NCBI RefSeq assembly: GCF_038957035.1
Contig: NZ_CP152412.1
Coordinates: forward strand, 7,622,501-7,686,500
Length of the DNA stretch: 64,000 nucleotides
Direction of reading: 5' to 3'
Source: Bradyrhizobium sp. B097
Lineage (GTDB): Bacteria > Pseudomonadota > Alphaproteobacteria > Rhizobiales > Xanthobacteraceae
Made by a program: the position numbers and the translations under genes. The notes beneath the pieces are model-generated. The model saw only the letters and a program-made list of their open reading frames with translations. It was not told the DNA's origin and did no database searches. Positions 1 through 7,237 of the stretch are shown here, piece by piece. Position 1 is the first letter of the stretch, and every line of letters starts with the position of its first letter.

Positions 1-177
1 CGTCATCATCACGCGGAGCATCGCGCAGGCGGCGCCGGCGGACGCGACGAAGGTGGACGCGGTCCAGAACCGCGCCGCACCGAAAGCTGGATAGCTACGC
101 GCGACATAGGCCCAGATCAGGCCGAGCGCGAGAAAATTGATAACGAATACCGTCCAAAGCGTCGGAACGCTCAACAT
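1..177 (-). CDS. Inner-membrane protein, N-terminal part only (possibly a membrane-bound diguanylate cyclase)
   Basis: The reading frame starts at an ATG whose complement lies at 175-177 and runs off the left edge, so only the first 59 residues are visible. They begin MLSVPTLWTVFVINFLALGL. One hydrophobic helix covers residues 8-25 (with IWAYVARSYP following) and a second, Ala-rich one begins near residue 40 (FWTASTFVASAGAACAMLRV). The opening resembles Bradyrhizobium membrane proteins that continue into a GGDEF domain, but no catalytic domain falls inside the window, so this is a guess from memory. It is transcribed leftward, away from the 430-base non-coding stretch that follows. Confidence 0.6.
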   Translation of the reverse strand, partial: MLSVPTLWTVFVINFLALGLIWAYVARSYPAFGAARFWTASTFVASAGAACAMLRVMMT

Positions 178-606
178 CGCCCCTGTTCGAGACCCGTATC
201 GGCCTCGCCTCTCCTGAAATGACCGTCCGCCCCTTAAGGCGTTTTCTCCCAATGGCAATCCCCGTTGCCTTGCGGGACAGGATGCGGCCGCGCCGCTTAA
301 CGGACTCTCACCCGCCACGCGCCAATCCGCACCGTGGTTTTGAATTGATGAAGATCGGCGCACCGGCCGTTTGCGCGTCGTTAAGCATGACGGATGCGAC
401 GCTGCTGCGACGCGTGACACGCGCACACTGGCGAAAAACTGGCGAAAACACGTAACAGCTGTGGATAACACGATGACAGCGCAGTGACAGCACGCGGCAG
501 CAGCCTCCGAATCTGCTGAGTTTGATACTGAGGATGTTGCGAGGCTGGCCCTCCGCCAAGCATGCCTCGGAGTCGCGTTCAATCCATTAAACCCTGAGAG
601 GATACT
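178..606. other. Gene-poor stretch of about 430 bases with direct repeats and a DnaA-box-like 9-mer
   Basis: No convincing gene lies here; the two short open frames on either strand have no family likeness. An 11-base direct repeat ACTGGCGAAAA occurs back to back at about 427-448. TGTGGATAA, the complement of the consensus DnaA box, lies at 460-468. TGACAGC occurs twice at about 474-492. A single perfect 9-mer is expected by chance roughly once per two windows of this size, so the DnaA box carries little weight alone. The stretch must contain the promoters of the leftward membrane protein and of the lysine-rich peptide gene at 607. Confidence 0.5.
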
Positions 607-681
607 ATGGCTAAGAAAGCGAAGAAGGCGAAGAAGGCGAAGGCGAAAAAGGCCACCAAGAAGAAGGCCGCCAAGAAGTAA
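607..681 (+). CDS. 24-residue lysine/alanine-rich basic peptide
   Basis: ATG at 607 and TAA at 679-681 give a 24-residue product with 14 lysines, the rest being alanine apart from one threonine and the initiator methionine. It is built from KKA/KAK units like the tail of histone H1 or of HU-type proteins. A GAGAGG ribosome-binding site sits about six bases upstream, and a hairpin with six Ts follows at 759-782, so it looks like a complete small transcription unit. The likely role is binding DNA, RNA or another polyanion in the cytoplasm. That is inferred from composition alone, because there is no fold to recognise. The coding repeat could also slip and vary in length between strains. Confidence 0.65.
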   Translation: MAKKAKKAKKAKAKKATKKKAAKK

Positions 682-758
682 CCAATTTTCTCGCCCGGGT
701 AGCGGCTCCTGCCCTGCCCGGGCACCCGATCCGGACCATCCAGGCAGGGACGCAAGGC

Positions 759-782
759 AGCAGGCGCAAGGCCTGCTTTTTT
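759..782 (+). terminator. Rho-independent terminator after the lysine-rich peptide gene
   Basis: AGCAGGC at 759-765 pairs perfectly with GCCTGCT at 771-777 around the loop GCAAG, and six Ts (777-782) follow. The orientation serves the small gene at 607-681. It lies only 34 bases from the end of the convergent LysE gene. Confidence 0.8.
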
Positions 783-815
783 ATTGCCTGCCGCAAGGCG
801 CAAGGGAATGCGACG

Positions 816-1427
816 TCAGCGCTCCGCGAAGGCGAGCTTGGCGCCGAGCAGGGCAAAGCCGGCGGCAAAGCTGCGCCGCAGCCAGGCCATCACCTTCGGC
901 CGGGTGATGACGCGGTCGCGCACCGACGCCGCGAACAGCCCATAGACCGCGAACACCGCAAAGGTCATCGCCATGAACACGAAGCTGAGCTCGACCATCC
1001 GCGCCAGCGGGTGGGGTTCGTCGACGGCGATGAACTGCGGCAGGAAGGCCAGGAAGAAGATCGACAGCTTTGGATTGAGGATGTTGATCAGGATCGCGGT
1101 CACGATCACCCGGCCGCTCGAGCGCGGCTTGATCTCGGTGTCGACGGCGAGCGCGCCGCGCTCGCGCAGCGCCTGCCAGGCCATATAGAGCAGATAGACC
1201 ACGCCGCCCCATTTCAGCGCCGCGAACGCCATCGCGCTGGTGTGCAGGATGGCGGCAAGGCCGAGCATCGCCGCGATCATCTGCGGCACGATCCCGAGCG
1301 TGCAGCCGAACGCCGCCGCCACGCTCGCGCGCGAGCCCCGGGTCAGCGCCACCGCCAGGGTGTAGAGCACGCCGGTGCCGGGCGAGGCGACCACGATCAG
1401 GGTGGTCAGCAGGAAGGACCAGGTCAT
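816..1427 (-). CDS. LysE/RhtB family amino-acid exporter
   Basis: The protein has 203 residues, the usual length for LysE/RhtB efflux permeases of the inner membrane. It opens with a hydrophobic helix and the motif SPGTGVLYTLAVALTRG (about residues 15-31), the family's N-terminal signature. Further helices lie near 37-60, 65-85, 112-135 and 150-170, with NPKLSIFFLAFLPQF (about 116-130) matching the second conserved block. Start: GAGGA lies six bases before the ATG at 1427. Exporters of this family move amino acids or analogues out of the cell, but the substrate cannot be told from sequence. The gene converges on the terminator at 759-782. Confidence 0.85.
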   Translation of the reverse strand: MTWSFLLTTLIVVASPGTGVLYTLAVALTRGSRASVAAAFGCTLGIVPQMIAAMLGLAAILHTSAMAFAALKWGGVVYLLYMAWQALRERGALAVDTEIKPRSSGRVIVTAILINILNPKLSIFFLAFLPQFIAVDEPHPLARMVELSFVFMAMTFAVFAVYGLFAASVRDRVITRPKVMAWLRRSFAAGFALLGAKLAFAER

Positions 1428-1563
1428 TTCAAATCCTCAAGGACATCAGCCGCCAATATCACGTCCCGCCCCCAGGGCGGAAGCAGCCAGCGGCTGGTCG
1501 GCCCCTCGCCAGCGCTGACAACTCCGTTATGGAGGACCCTGGTCTTGTCGGGATCTGCTCTCG

Positions 1564-1965
1564 TCAGGACCTGCGCGACCCGCTACCCGACAGCTCCGAC
1601 GCCTTCATCTCGGCGACCCGGATGACGTCCAGCGGCGCCCAGGGCTTGGACCAGAACAGGGTGCCGTCAGGCAGGCGCTGCCGCAGCGGCTTGCCCGAGG
1701 TCACGATCACATCGAGATTGGGGCTGTATTGCTTCGCGACATGAGCGAGCTCGACGCCGGTCATGTTTCCGGCCAGCTCGACATCGGTCAACATCAGCAC
1801 GACGTTGTCGCCGTTGCTCCGCAGCACCAATTCTGCGGCCTCCGCGCTCGCGCAGGAGATGACCTCGAATTCGCTCTCCTCGAGCAGCAATTCGATCATC
1901 TCGCGCTGCATCGGGTCGTCTTCGACAACCAGGGCCTTCGCACGACAGGGTCTCGATTGTCCCAT
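1564..1965 (-). CDS. Stand-alone response regulator receiver domain
   Basis: The 133-residue protein is one CheY-like receiver with no output domain. The acidic pocket is E15-D16-D17 in ALVVEDDP, the phospho-acceptor is D61 in LMLTDVEL, the Thr/Ser switch falls at T89-S90 in VIVTSGK, and the conserved lysine is K107 in FWSKPW. All the residues needed for phosphorylation are present. GGGAGG sits seven bases before the ATG. Single-domain receivers shuttle phosphoryl groups or act by protein contact. No histidine kinase lies beside it, so its partner is encoded elsewhere. It is divergent from the SDR gene that follows. Confidence 0.85.
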   Translation of the reverse strand: MGQSRPCRAKALVVEDDPMQREMIELLLEESEFEVISCASAEAAELVLRSNGDNVVLMLTDVELAGNMTGVELAHVAKQYSPNLDVIVTSGKPLRQRLPDGTLFWSKPWAPLDVIRVAEMKASELSGSGSRRS

Positions 1966-2122
1966 GGCTGGGCCTCCCTTGGATTGAATGCCTCGGTTTG
2001 AGAAGTGTGACGAGGGTCAAACACCTGGGCGCTGGATAGTTCGGTTCCAATCTGAGAAAATTGGGGAGTCCCGCCGTGTTCCTCACGGCTCCCACCCCTC
2101 GTTGAGATGGAGCTGACCTGAC

Positions 2123-3004
2123 ATGACCGCGATCTCTGGATCAGCCGCCGCCGTAACCGGGGCCGCCAGCGGCATCGGCCGCGCGCTCGCGAATGAACTG
2201 GCGCTGCGCGGTTGCGATCTGGCGATCGCCGACCGCGACGAGGCCGGCCTACAGGCCGCCGCCGCCGAGATCGCCAAGGCCAACCAGTCCAAGGCGAGCC
2301 CGCGCAAGGTCACGGTGCATCGCCTCGATGTCAGCGAGCCTGGGCAGATCACGGCATTTGCCGAGGCCGCCGGCGCCGCCCATCCCGGGCTCAACATCGT
2401 CGTCAACAATGCCGGCGTCGCGCTGCTCGGCCAGTTCGAGGAGATCGAGCAGGCGCAGATGGAGTGGCTGTTCAACATCAATTTCTGGGCCGTGGTGCAC
2501 GGCAGCCGCGCCTTCCTGCCGCTGCTTTCGCGGCAGCGCGAGGCGCATATCGTCAACATCTCCTCGATCTTCGGCATCCTCGCGCCGCCCGGCCAGAGTG
2601 CTTACTGCGCGGCCAAGTTCGCGGTGCGCGGCTTCTCGGAGAGCCTGCGCCACGAGCTTGCGGTGGCGAACAGCCCGGTCCGGCTTTCCGTCGTGCATCC
2701 CGGCGGCGTCGCCACCAACATCGCGCGCAACTCGCGCACCGGCGCCGGCATCACCGACAATGCCCGCCGCTCCGAAGCGACCGAGCGTTTCGACGCACTG
2801 GCCAAGACCACGCCGACCGCAGCCGCGCAGCGCATCATCGCCGGCATCGAGAAGAACCAGCCGCGCATCCTGATCGGCAAGGACGCCCGCTTCATGGACC
2901 TGCTGCAACGCTTCCGTCCTGCGACCTACTGGAGGGTGATGCAGCGGCTGATGGAGAAGACCACGGCGCGCCGGCCGGCGCGCGAGGCGGCGAGGGCCGG
3001 TTGA
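2123..3004 (+). CDS. SDR family NAD(P)-dependent oxidoreductase
   Basis: A 293-residue classical short-chain dehydrogenase/reductase. The Rossmann glycine motif GAASGIG spans residues 13-19, NNAG lies at 95-98, the catalytic serine is S147 or S148 in NISS, and Y161-x3-K165 forms the YxxxK motif in SAYCAAK. D37 at the end of the second strand (AIADRD) suggests a preference for NAD, tempered by R38. The C-terminal extension (about 250-293) is basic and Arg-rich. A GGAG lies ten bases before the start. The substrate is unknown. It stands alone, followed by a palindromic repeat. Confidence 0.88.
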   Translation: MTAISGSAAAVTGAASGIGRALANELALRGCDLAIADRDEAGLQAAAAEIAKANQSKASPRKVTVHRLDVSEPGQITAFAEAAGAAHPGLNIVVNNAGVALLGQFEEIEQAQMEWLFNINFWAVVHGSRAFLPLLSRQREAHIVNISSIFGILAPPGQSAYCAAKFAVRGFSESLRHELAVANSPVRLSVVHPGGVATNIARNSRTGAGITDNARRSEATERFDALAKTTPTAAAQRIIAGIEKNQPRILIGKDARFMDLLQRFRPATYWRVMQRLMEKTTARRPAREAARAG

Positions 3005-3080
3005 ATGTGCGGCGTCGCGGGGTGAGGCGTTGCAGCGCAGACGCGGCACACACCCGTCGTCCCGGCGAAGTCATCCGACC

Positions 3081-3186
3081 CGTCATCCTGAGGTGCGAGC
3101 GGAGCGAGCCTCGAAGGATGCACGGCCCGACCGGTGGCCGTCGACCCTTCGAGACGGCCGCTGCGCGGCCTCCTCAGGGTGACGGT
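3081..3186. repeat. Palindromic intergenic repeat, 'CGTCATCCTGAGG' family
   Basis: The left arm CGTCATCCTGAGG with a GCGAGCGGAGCGAGC inner hairpin and CTTCGAAGG-type sequence is mirrored by CCTTCGAGACGG...CCTCAGGGTGACG on the right. The element has long imperfect terminal inverted repeats of the kind scattered through Bradyrhizobium chromosomes. It fills the gap between the SDR gene and the convergent FRG-domain gene. Confidence 0.7.
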
Positions 3187-3227
3187 GATTCATCTTCAAC
3201 GCTGTGCTAATCCGCCCAACGCATACC

Positions 3228-4076
3228 TTACCCTTCCAGCTGCTTCTTCACCCCAAGCGCCAGCCGGAACAGCGGATCGCTTCGCTCCGACGGATAGAGC
3301 GCGCTCTTCGTCACCTGCGGGAAATTGTCGTTCTTCCAGAACGACGCCGGCGCGAACGAGAATTTTGCGACCAGCCGCCGGCCGAAATCCATCTCGTAGG
3401 GGAAATAGTTTTCCCTCTCATCGGTGCCGGATACTTCAGGATATTCGCCGAGCAGATAGCCCTCCTGGATATGCGGCCGCACCGCCGCCGGCGGGCAGAC
3501 GCTGGAGAGCCGCACGATCTGCAGGCCGGCCTCGGCGCTCGCCGTGATCGCGCCGCTGAGGTTCGGCACGCCGAGCACATAGAGGAATGCGGTGCCGGTC
3601 TCCGCCAGCGAGGCAAAGGAGGCTGCGATCCGGATCGAATGGGTGACGTCGAGCAGCGGCGTGGTGCAAACCTCGTAATGCTGCAGGATCGACCAGCGCA
3701 GGATGCGATGCCGTTTCAGCCGTTCCAGCCCGAGCAGCTTTGCTTTGGCGTATTCCGCAATCAGGATCTGCTCGGCGCGGGCCAGCGCCGCGAACCGCGA
3801 CGCCAGCGTCGCACGGTCCGGATTGCCGCGGCCGGCCCGGAACAGCGTCGGCTTCAGCGACGAGTTGCGCTTGACGTTCCTGAAATCGGCGCCCTGGCCG
3901 CGAAACAGCAGCACATGGTCACGGTTGAGGAATTGCAACTCGGCGATCTTGGTCGCGAGCTCGAGATAGGAGCCGACGCGATGGCCCGGCCCCTCCCGCA
4001 CCGCCGCGTTCTTCGCGATCTGGCATCCGCGGCGGTCGAAGAACGACCAGATTTTTTGGCTGCCGATCGTTTCCAT
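3228..4076 (-). CDS. FRG-domain-containing protein
   Basis: The 282-residue protein shows the three signatures that define the FRG domain: FRGQ in HVLLFRGQG (about residues 54-62), the QHY...LLD block in LQHYEVCTTPLLDVT (about 129-143), and a late block RPHIQEGYLL. Between them lies a basic, helical segment. It has no signal peptide or membrane helix, so it should be cytoplasmic. The biochemical activity of FRG domains is not established; they occur in accessory and defence-like gene neighbourhoods. Start: ATG at 4076, with GAGAG ten bases upstream; a GTG at 4085 would add three residues. Flanked on both sides by palindromic repeats. Confidence 0.75.
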   Translation of the reverse strand: METIGSQKIWSFFDRRGCQIAKNAAVREGPGHRVGSYLELATKIAELQFLNRDHVLLFRGQGADFRNVKRNSSLKPTLFRAGRGNPDRATLASRFAALARAEQILIAEYAKAKLLGLERLKRHRILRWSILQHYEVCTTPLLDVTHSIRIAASFASLAETGTAFLYVLGVPNLSGAITASAEAGLQIVRLSSVCPPAAVRPHIQEGYLLGEYPEVSGTDERENYFPYEMDFGRRLVAKFSFAPASFWKNDNFPQVTKSALYPSERSDPLFRLALGVKKQLEG

Positions 4077-4095
4077 AGCCCCCACACTCTCAACT

Positions 4096-4222
4096 CGTCA
4101 TTCTCGATGCGCAATTGCGCATCTGAGGGGCTCGCGAAGCGAGAGCCCGGAATCCATTTCTCAGCACATTATGCGGCCCAATGGATTCCGGGCTCGCGCT
4201 ACGCGCGCCCCGGAATGACGGG
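4096..4222. repeat. Palindromic intergenic repeat, 'GAGCCCGGAATCCAT' family
   Basis: GAGCCCGGAATCCATT near 4143-4158 is mirrored by AATGGATTCCGGGCTC near 4180-4195, and outer sequences around GCGCGCCCCGGAATGACGG continue the arm. It separates the FRG-domain gene from the transglycosylase gene and is distinct from the other repeat families in the window. Confidence 0.7.
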
Positions 4223-4245
4223 TGGAGATGGCCGCGGCTTCGTCC

Positions 4246-5052
4246 TCACCGCCCTACGAGCTGATCGGCAAAGTACCCGATGGTCTTGCGATAGATCACC
4301 GCCCTGTTCCACTCGCGCATCGCCTCGAAATTGGCGGTGCCTTCGCCGTAGGGCGCGCCCATCTTGAAGCCGCTGGTATGCAGCAGGTTCGCGGTCGAGG
4401 CCAGCACGTCGGGCACCGAGTGGCGCAAATCGACATGGCCGTCGCCGTCGAAATCGACGCCATACTTGATGTAGGACGACGGCAGGAACTGGGTCTGCCC
4501 GATCTCGCCGGCATAGGCGCCGATCATGTCGTTGAGCCTGAGGTCGCCGCGTTGCAGGATCTTGAGCGCGGCAAGCAGCTCGCCTTGGAACAGGTCAGTG
4601 CGGCGGCAATCATGCGCCAGCGTGGCGAGCACGCGGAACACCGGCAGCTTGCCCATGTCGCCCTTGCCGAAATCGGTCTCCAGTCCCCAGATCGCGACCA
4701 GGATCTGGCGCGGCACGCCGTATTGCTGCTCGATCTTCGAGAGCAGCGCGGCGTGACGCTGCAACATGGCGCGGCCGCCATTGATGCGCCCGGCGCCGAC
4801 GCGGGTTGCGACATACTGCTCGAAGGTCTTGTTGAAGGTGTAGCGCTGCCGCCGGTCGAAGGCGAGCACCCCGCCGTCCTGCTGCACGCCGCCGAGCGCC
4901 TGTGAGATCACATCCTGCTGGATGCCGGCACTGGCCGCCTCCTGCGAGAACGACTGGACGAAGGTGGGGAAACTGCCGCCGCAGCGGGCGGCATAAGAGG
5001 GGGTGGCAAGCAGCAAGGCGCCGAACACAACCGCCAAACGACACCTGAGCAT
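4246..5052 (-). CDS. Lytic murein transglycosylase (MltB-like, SLT_2 family)
   Basis: The 268-residue precursor has a signal peptide (residues 1-21, LRCRLAVVFGALLLATPSYA) and then an MltB-type catalytic domain. The catalytic acid is E125 in WGLETDFG, and IGAYAGEIGQTQFLPSSYIKYGVD-like sequence follows in the conserved order. The enzyme cleaves the MurNAc-GlcNAc bond of peptidoglycan in the periplasm, forming 1,6-anhydro ends. It stops after the catalytic domain, so the C-terminal peptidoglycan-binding domain of longer paralogues is missing. The cysteine after the signal is C24, without a convincing lipobox, so it is probably soluble. Confidence 0.88.
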   Translation of the reverse strand: MLRCRLAVVFGALLLATPSYAARCGGSFPTFVQSFSQEAASAGIQQDVISQALGGVQQDGGVLAFDRRQRYTFNKTFEQYVATRVGAGRINGGRAMLQRHAALLSKIEQQYGVPRQILVAIWGLETDFGKGDMGKLPVFRVLATLAHDCRRTDLFQGELLAALKILQRGDLRLNDMIGAYAGEIGQTQFLPSSYIKYGVDFDGDGHVDLRHSVPDVLASTANLLHTSGFKMGAPYGEGTANFEAMREWNRAVIYRKTIGYFADQLVGR

Positions 5053-5136
5053 GCAACAATCCCTCCTGCTTCGAATGGCCGATCATGCCACGGAGCAAAC
5101 GAGGCAGTCAAAGCGTCGGCACCGCCACTTGACCTC

Positions 5137-6030
5137 TCACGGACTCGGCGTCGCCCCGGGCTTGCCGGTGAACTTGGCGATCCAGGACATGTTCTCGGTC
5201 GCGAGGATGTTCTCGCATTCGTTGACGAAGTCCGACCATGACGGGCGCGGCCGATTGGTGCAGTCCTCGAGCCGCCGCGCCGTGGCACGATAGGTGGTGA
5301 CCAGGAAATCGTAGCGCGAGGCTTCGACATGGGCGAGCACAGCGCCGCCGAGCGTGGTCAGCACGGCCGTGAAGGCGACAATGTCGAACGGAACACCGGC
5401 TATCACAGGCTTGGCTTCCACGCCGGCAACCGCGGTAAGCAGGGTTGCCAGTGCGGCGAGCGCGAATTCGACGTGCCGCAGGCGCGATGCAATGACCTGA
5501 TAGCGGGCGGCCCGCTTCGTGAACCAGCCGATATGCCCCTGCACGCGCTGCGTGATGTATTGCTGCTGTTGCAGGCCCTGGCGGGGCAGCGATCCCTGCC
5601 CCGTGGCCTGGACCAGCTGCGGCAGCAGGTCCTCGCCATCGGCCTCGATCTTTCGACCCTCGTCGTCAAGCAAGGCGTCCGCCTTGGCCGCGTCGTCATA
5701 GGGGGCTGCGCTGGCGGCAAAGCGATAGGCCTCCCGCTTCAGACGCTCCGAGATCGCGCGCGCACGCACCCAGGACGAGATGCGGTCGGCGCCGAGCAGA
5801 CGTTGGGTGAAGAAGGTCGCGATGGCGAGGCTCACGGCGCCTGCGATCGCAACCGTGCTGCGCGGCGCGGTCGTGTTGTCCGGCAGCTGGCTGGCCACCG
5901 CGGCCAGCACCGCACCGAGCGACGACAGGGCGAACACCGACCAGCGCGCCCGGTCGATGGTCGATTTCAGCTGGTTTGCGGTCTCTGACCACTGCGCCTG
6001 GCGGTCCGCAATCGTGTCCAATATGGCCAT
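5137..6030 (-). CDS. DUF4231 (SLATT-like) four-helix membrane protein
   Basis: From the ATG at 6030 (GAGGA eight bases upstream) the protein has 297 residues; an in-frame upstream extension to 6282 has no ribosome-binding site or family likeness. Two helix pairs are visible, at about 31-48 and 58-77, then 188-205 and 215-233. They are separated by a Gln-rich, soluble middle that includes QQQQYITQRVQGHIGWFTKRA. The block YITQRV...WF..RA...LRHVEFALA and the late LVTTYRATARRLED match what I recall of DUF4231, a relative of the SLATT domains proposed as membrane effectors. It sits in the inner membrane. Its function is unknown. Confidence 0.7.
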   Translation of the reverse strand: MAILDTIADRQAQWSETANQLKSTIDRARWSVFALSSLGAVLAAVASQLPDNTTAPRSTVAIAGAVSLAIATFFTQRLLGADRISSWVRARAISERLKREAYRFAASAAPYDDAAKADALLDDEGRKIEADGEDLLPQLVQATGQGSLPRQGLQQQQYITQRVQGHIGWFTKRAARYQVIASRLRHVEFALAALATLLTAVAGVEAKPVIAGVPFDIVAFTAVLTTLGGAVLAHVEASRYDFLVTTYRATARRLEDCTNRPRPSWSDFVNECENILATENMSWIAKFTGKPGATPSP

Positions 6031-6300
6031 CGCAAATATCCTCGAGCAACGCGCAAATGATTTCAGGACAACATCGGCTCCAGCGGCATGATCACAAAAC
6101 AGGTCTTGGAATAATCGATATTCATGCTCGTTTTCAAATATCGTCGAGCAATTCAAAGGATCATTCTTATCCAATTGCAACCTTTGGTCAAGACAACCGG
6201 AGCACGAAATCCTGACGCGCGGACGACGCCGATTGGCGGCCCGCGCCGGTCGAGCCGGCCGCCGTGTATCGGAACAGCACACAGGGAGTGTGGCGGAAGC

Positions 6301-6711
6301 TCAGTCCCTGAGCTGCCGCTCCAGATCGACGAAGTCGATCTCCGCCCAGCGCTCGGAGATCTTGCCGTCGTGAATCCGCCAGAACGTCATGCCGCGGAAT
6401 TCGACGTGGCGGCCGGTCGGGGCAATGCCGCGCCACGGGCTGCGGTGCCGGCCGCGCCAGACGAAGCGGCCGGCGACGATGTCGCGCTCGGCCACCAGGC
6501 ATTCCGCCACCGCCGAGAGATCGGCAAAGGTCTCGTGCATGGCCGTCGCATGCGCGATCACTTCCTCCGCGCTCATCCGCTTGCCGGCGGCATGGTCGAA
6601 GAAGTCGGACGCCAGCTGCGCGCGGATCGCATCGGGATCGAGCTGATTGGTCTTGGCGTCGTAATGCGCGAGCACCAGCGCCTTGTTGGCGTCGAGGGTG
6701 GCGTTGGACAT
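6301..6711 (-). CDS. SnoaL-like / ester cyclase family protein
   Basis: From the ATG at 6711 the product has 136 residues, the usual size of the NTF2-like SnoaL fold. Typical features are the start ANKALVLAHYDA, the segment DFFDHAAGKRMSAEEVI, and the closing block GRHVEFRGMTFWRIHDGKISERWAEIDF, whose FRIxDGKIxExW pattern is the family signature. The longer frame upstream (to 7113) shows no conserved sequence and is rejected as N-terminal coding. Proteins of this fold act as isomerases, cyclases or small-ligand binders; the substrate is not predictable. A weak GAAGG lies ten bases upstream. Confidence 0.78.
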   Translation of the reverse strand: MSNATLDANKALVLAHYDAKTNQLDPDAIRAQLASDFFDHAAGKRMSAEEVIAHATAMHETFADLSAVAECLVAERDIVAGRFVWRGRHRSPWRGIAPTGRHVEFRGMTFWRIHDGKISERWAEIDFVDLERQLRD

Positions 6712-7237
6712 CGGCGGGGCGCCTTCGATCAAAGGAAAAGTTGCAGAAAAGGAAGGATGCGCCTCATACGCGAATCGGACGGGACGGTGCAAGTGACGAT
6801 GGTCAGAAAAAACCGACGCTTTCGACCCGCGCGCGTTTCCATTGCGAAGCGAAAGGCGGTCGCCCGGAAACCGCGCCGACCTGGGCGCGGGCTGCCGCTC
6901 TCGGAGCCCGCCCGATGCGGACGGCACAACCAGCGGCATGCCGGCGGTAACATCATCCGATGGCTTGACCATGCCAGTGGCATGCAAGCGGCGGCGCGCG
7001 GCATCCGGCGGCGCATGGCCAGGAGCAATTCGGGGCGCGACGCATGAACGCCACAGGCATCGGCTGCGACCAAGAAGCACGAATTCGGCTCGCCGGTTCC
7101 GCGCCACGTGCAACCGGCCGCCGTGTCTTGTTCATGCAAAGGCGCGCCGCTAAAGCGTCGTGAGCCTGTTGCGACGAAGCCGTCATTTGCGGGGAACGCG
7201 TTTCGATGACGGACGATACGATGAGGATGCGCCATCG
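6712..7237. other. Intergenic stretch upstream of the CHAT gene, with a perfect palindrome
   Basis: About 525 bases separate the divergent SnoaL-like gene and the CHAT gene. I see no conserved reading frame. CATGCCA-G-TGGCATG at 6970-6984 is a perfect 15-base palindrome and is the only clear regulatory-looking site. Both genes should be driven from here. Confidence 0.4.
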
